Positions 13,424 through 14,422 of a stretch of DNA of 14,422 nt are shown in pieces (position 1 is the first letter of the stretch; each line of letters starts with the position of its first letter). Source of the DNA: Xenorhabdus eapokensis (GTDB taxonomy: Bacteria > Pseudomonadota > Gammaproteobacteria > Enterobacterales > Enterobacteriaceae); contig NZ_MKGQ01000017.1 in assembly GCF_001908105.1 (NCBI RefSeq), positions 55,322-69,743 of the forward strand, read 5' to 3'. The notes under the pieces were generated by a model, which searched no databases, was not told the origin of the DNA, and was given only the letters and a program-made list of their open reading frames with translations. Position numbers and translations under genes: made by a program.

Positions 13424-13921
13424 ATGAATGAAGGATTGGAGTTTATTGTTTATTCTGTACTGATTGGCGCGGGTGCTACGGTTGTTATGGATCTTTGGGC
13501 GGTTTTCATAAAACGGTGTTTCAGCATTCCCTCACTGAACTATAGTATGGTAGGACGCTGGATTGGGCATATTCCCAAAGGGAAATTTATCCATACAAAC
13601 ATTCTACAAGCTGAGTCCGTGAAAGGTGAAACCGGAATTGGTTGGTTTGCCCACTATTTGATTGGGATCATTTTTGCGGGCTTACTGTTATTCATTTATG
13701 GATTAGATTGGACAAGAAATCCCACTTTTCTGCCCGCTTTAATTATCGGCATCGTCACTTTAATTGCTCCTTTCTTCATTATGCAACCTGGCATGGGAAT
13801 GGGCACTGCTGCATCTAAAACACCTGACCCCAATACAGCTAGATTAAGAAGCCTGATGGCACACACTTCTTATGGTATTGGCCTGTATTTAGCTGCGTTA
13901 TTATTAACATTATTTTCTTGA
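13424..13921 (+). CDS. DUF2938 family inner membrane protein
   Basis: The 165-residue protein has four predicted membrane segments (about 7-29, 73-93, 101-120 and 144-164). It has conserved family blocks V-V-M-D-L-W-A (20-26), S-L-N-Y-S-M-V-G-R-W-I-G-H-I (37-50), G-W-F-A-H-Y-L-I-G (73-81), P-F-F-I-M-Q-P-G-M-G-M-G-T-A-A-S (116-131) and R-L-R-S-L-M-A-H (140-147). As I recall, this is the DUF2938 pattern, for which no function is established. It should sit in the cytoplasmic membrane. A GGAGGA sequence (13409-13414) lies 9 nt before the ATG. Its divergence from an ArsR-rhodanese regulator suggests it is the regulator's target, possibly a transport or membrane step linked to the sensed sulfur or redox compound; this is inference from position. 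Confidence 0.85.
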   Translation: MNEGLEFIVYSVLIGAGATVVMDLWAVFIKRCFSIPSLNYSMVGRWIGHIPKGKFIHTNILQAESVKGETGIGWFAHYLIGIIFAGLLLFIYGLDWTRNPTFLPALIIGIVTLIAPFFIMQPGMGMGTAASKTPDPNTARLRSLMAHTSYGIGLYLAALLLTLFS

Positions 13922-13937
13922 TTTCATTTTTAAATAA

Positions 13938-13970
13938 CCGTCGATAAATTTGTATTATTTTTATCGACGG
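13938..13970. terminator. 11-bp GC-rich-tipped hairpin after the DUF2938 gene
   Basis: CCGTCGATAAA (13938-13948) pairs perfectly with TTTATCGACGG (13960-13970) around an 11-nt loop, 16 nt after the stop codon. It lacks a downstream U-run, but position and symmetry support a terminator. Confidence 0.6.
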
Positions 13971-14334
13971 AATATACGCAATTAACTTGAAGATGCAGAA
14001 CTTAAAATCTGGAAATTATCTGTCAGCCGGGTAATGCAATTAATGTACTCATATTGAATCCTCAGTAAAATTTTTAAGTTACTAAAATGCAGCTCATAAA
14101 TGAAATTCAGAATACTCGATACCCTTTAATTCAATTACTATATTGAATGTTATGGTTAGATCAATAGATCTTTTCCTGTCAGAAAGATAGTCATAGGCTA
14201 TCGATTAATAACAAATCGGTGTTCATATAGTTATAAAGATATAAATTCTTTTTCTGTTTGCCGCTAAACTACATCTCACCACAAGAGGTTTTCTTTAAAA
14301 ATTGTAGAATAAATATCTTTTAATAAATAAGCTT
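13971..14334. other. AT-rich region with no recognised gene
   Basis: No open reading frame with a ribosome binding site, no tRNA-like cloverleaf and no long repeat is visible here on either strand. The segment probably holds 3' or regulatory sequence for a gene lying beyond the right edge. Confidence 0.5.
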
Positions 14335-14421
14335 TCATAATAACGATACACTCATTTTTCTCACTCCCGGTTGTTGCCCTGATGAAAAGGCGGTCATAAA
14401 TTCTTCAACGCACACTAAGAG
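14335..14421 (-). CDS. Possible C-terminal end of a gene entering from the right edge
   Basis: On the minus strand the frame is open from the window edge for 28 codons to a TGA at 14335-14337. It reads V-C-V-E-E-F-M-T-A-F-S-S-G-Q-Q-P-G-V-R-K near the end and closes with M-S-V-S-L-L. The composition is protein-like and the frame gives way to AT-rich non-coding sequence right after the stop, as a gene end would. I do not recognise the family, and a chance frame of this length is possible. Confidence 0.35.
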   Translation of the reverse strand, partial: LLVCVEEFMTAFSSGQQPGVRKMSVSLL

Positions 14422-14422
14422 T

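Noticed and set aside
1..14422. CRISPR array, tRNA or rRNA gene
   Set aside because: No regularly spaced repeats, cloverleaf or conserved rRNA segment was seen when reading the window.

Overview
The window looks like a chromosomal segment of an enteric gammaproteobacterium in the Xenorhabdus/Photorhabdus part of the Morganellaceae. The reasons are near-E. coli-type Syd and MogA proteins, AT-rich spacers, enterobacterial Shine-Dalgarno sequences, and decayed insertion sequences of the kind common in those genomes. The genus call is an inference from recalled protein similarity, not a search result.

Layout. Bases 2-94 are the last 30 codons of an IS5-type transposase running in from the left. 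A type II (covalent-FAD) cholesterol-oxidase-like gene follows on the minus strand (201-1892), then syd on the plus strand (2206-2751). Directly after the syd stop codon lies a 520-bp IS701-type remnant (2752-3271) that keeps both terminal inverted repeats. It abuts the broken tail of a Phd-like antitoxin / PIN-domain toxin pair (3272-3499). An ABC-F ATPase (3547-5274, minus) has a good sigma-70 promoter.

The centre of the window is a six-gene minus-strand operon (11564 down to 5529). In transcription order it encodes a short-chain dehydrogenase, a StyA-like styrene/indole monooxygenase, its probable flavin reductase, a cyclase-family metal hydrolase (isatin hydrolase / kynurenine formamidase superfamily), a CrtI-like FAD oxidoreductase, and an exported SphA/MetA_deg-type outer membrane protein. 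Gaps are 4-50 nt and a strong bidirectional terminator closes the operon. Read together, the genes describe epoxidation or hydroxylation of a hydrophobic aromatic, probably indole-like or styrene/stilbene-like, followed by dehydrogenation, ring-opening hydrolysis and a further flavin-dependent oxidation, with a dedicated outer-membrane component. The substrate is not known from the sequence.

To the right, mogA (11939-12514, plus) returns to conserved metabolism. It is followed by a divergent pair: an ArsR-type regulator fused to a rhodanese domain (12651-13292, minus) and a DUF2938 membrane protein (13424-13921, plus). The last ~400 bp are AT-rich and apparently non-coding, apart from a possible gene tail on the minus strand at the right edge.

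The ~9.2 kb between syd and mogA therefore looks like an accessory island, bounded on the syd side by IS and toxin-antitoxin debris. No CRISPR array, tRNA or rRNA gene is visible.
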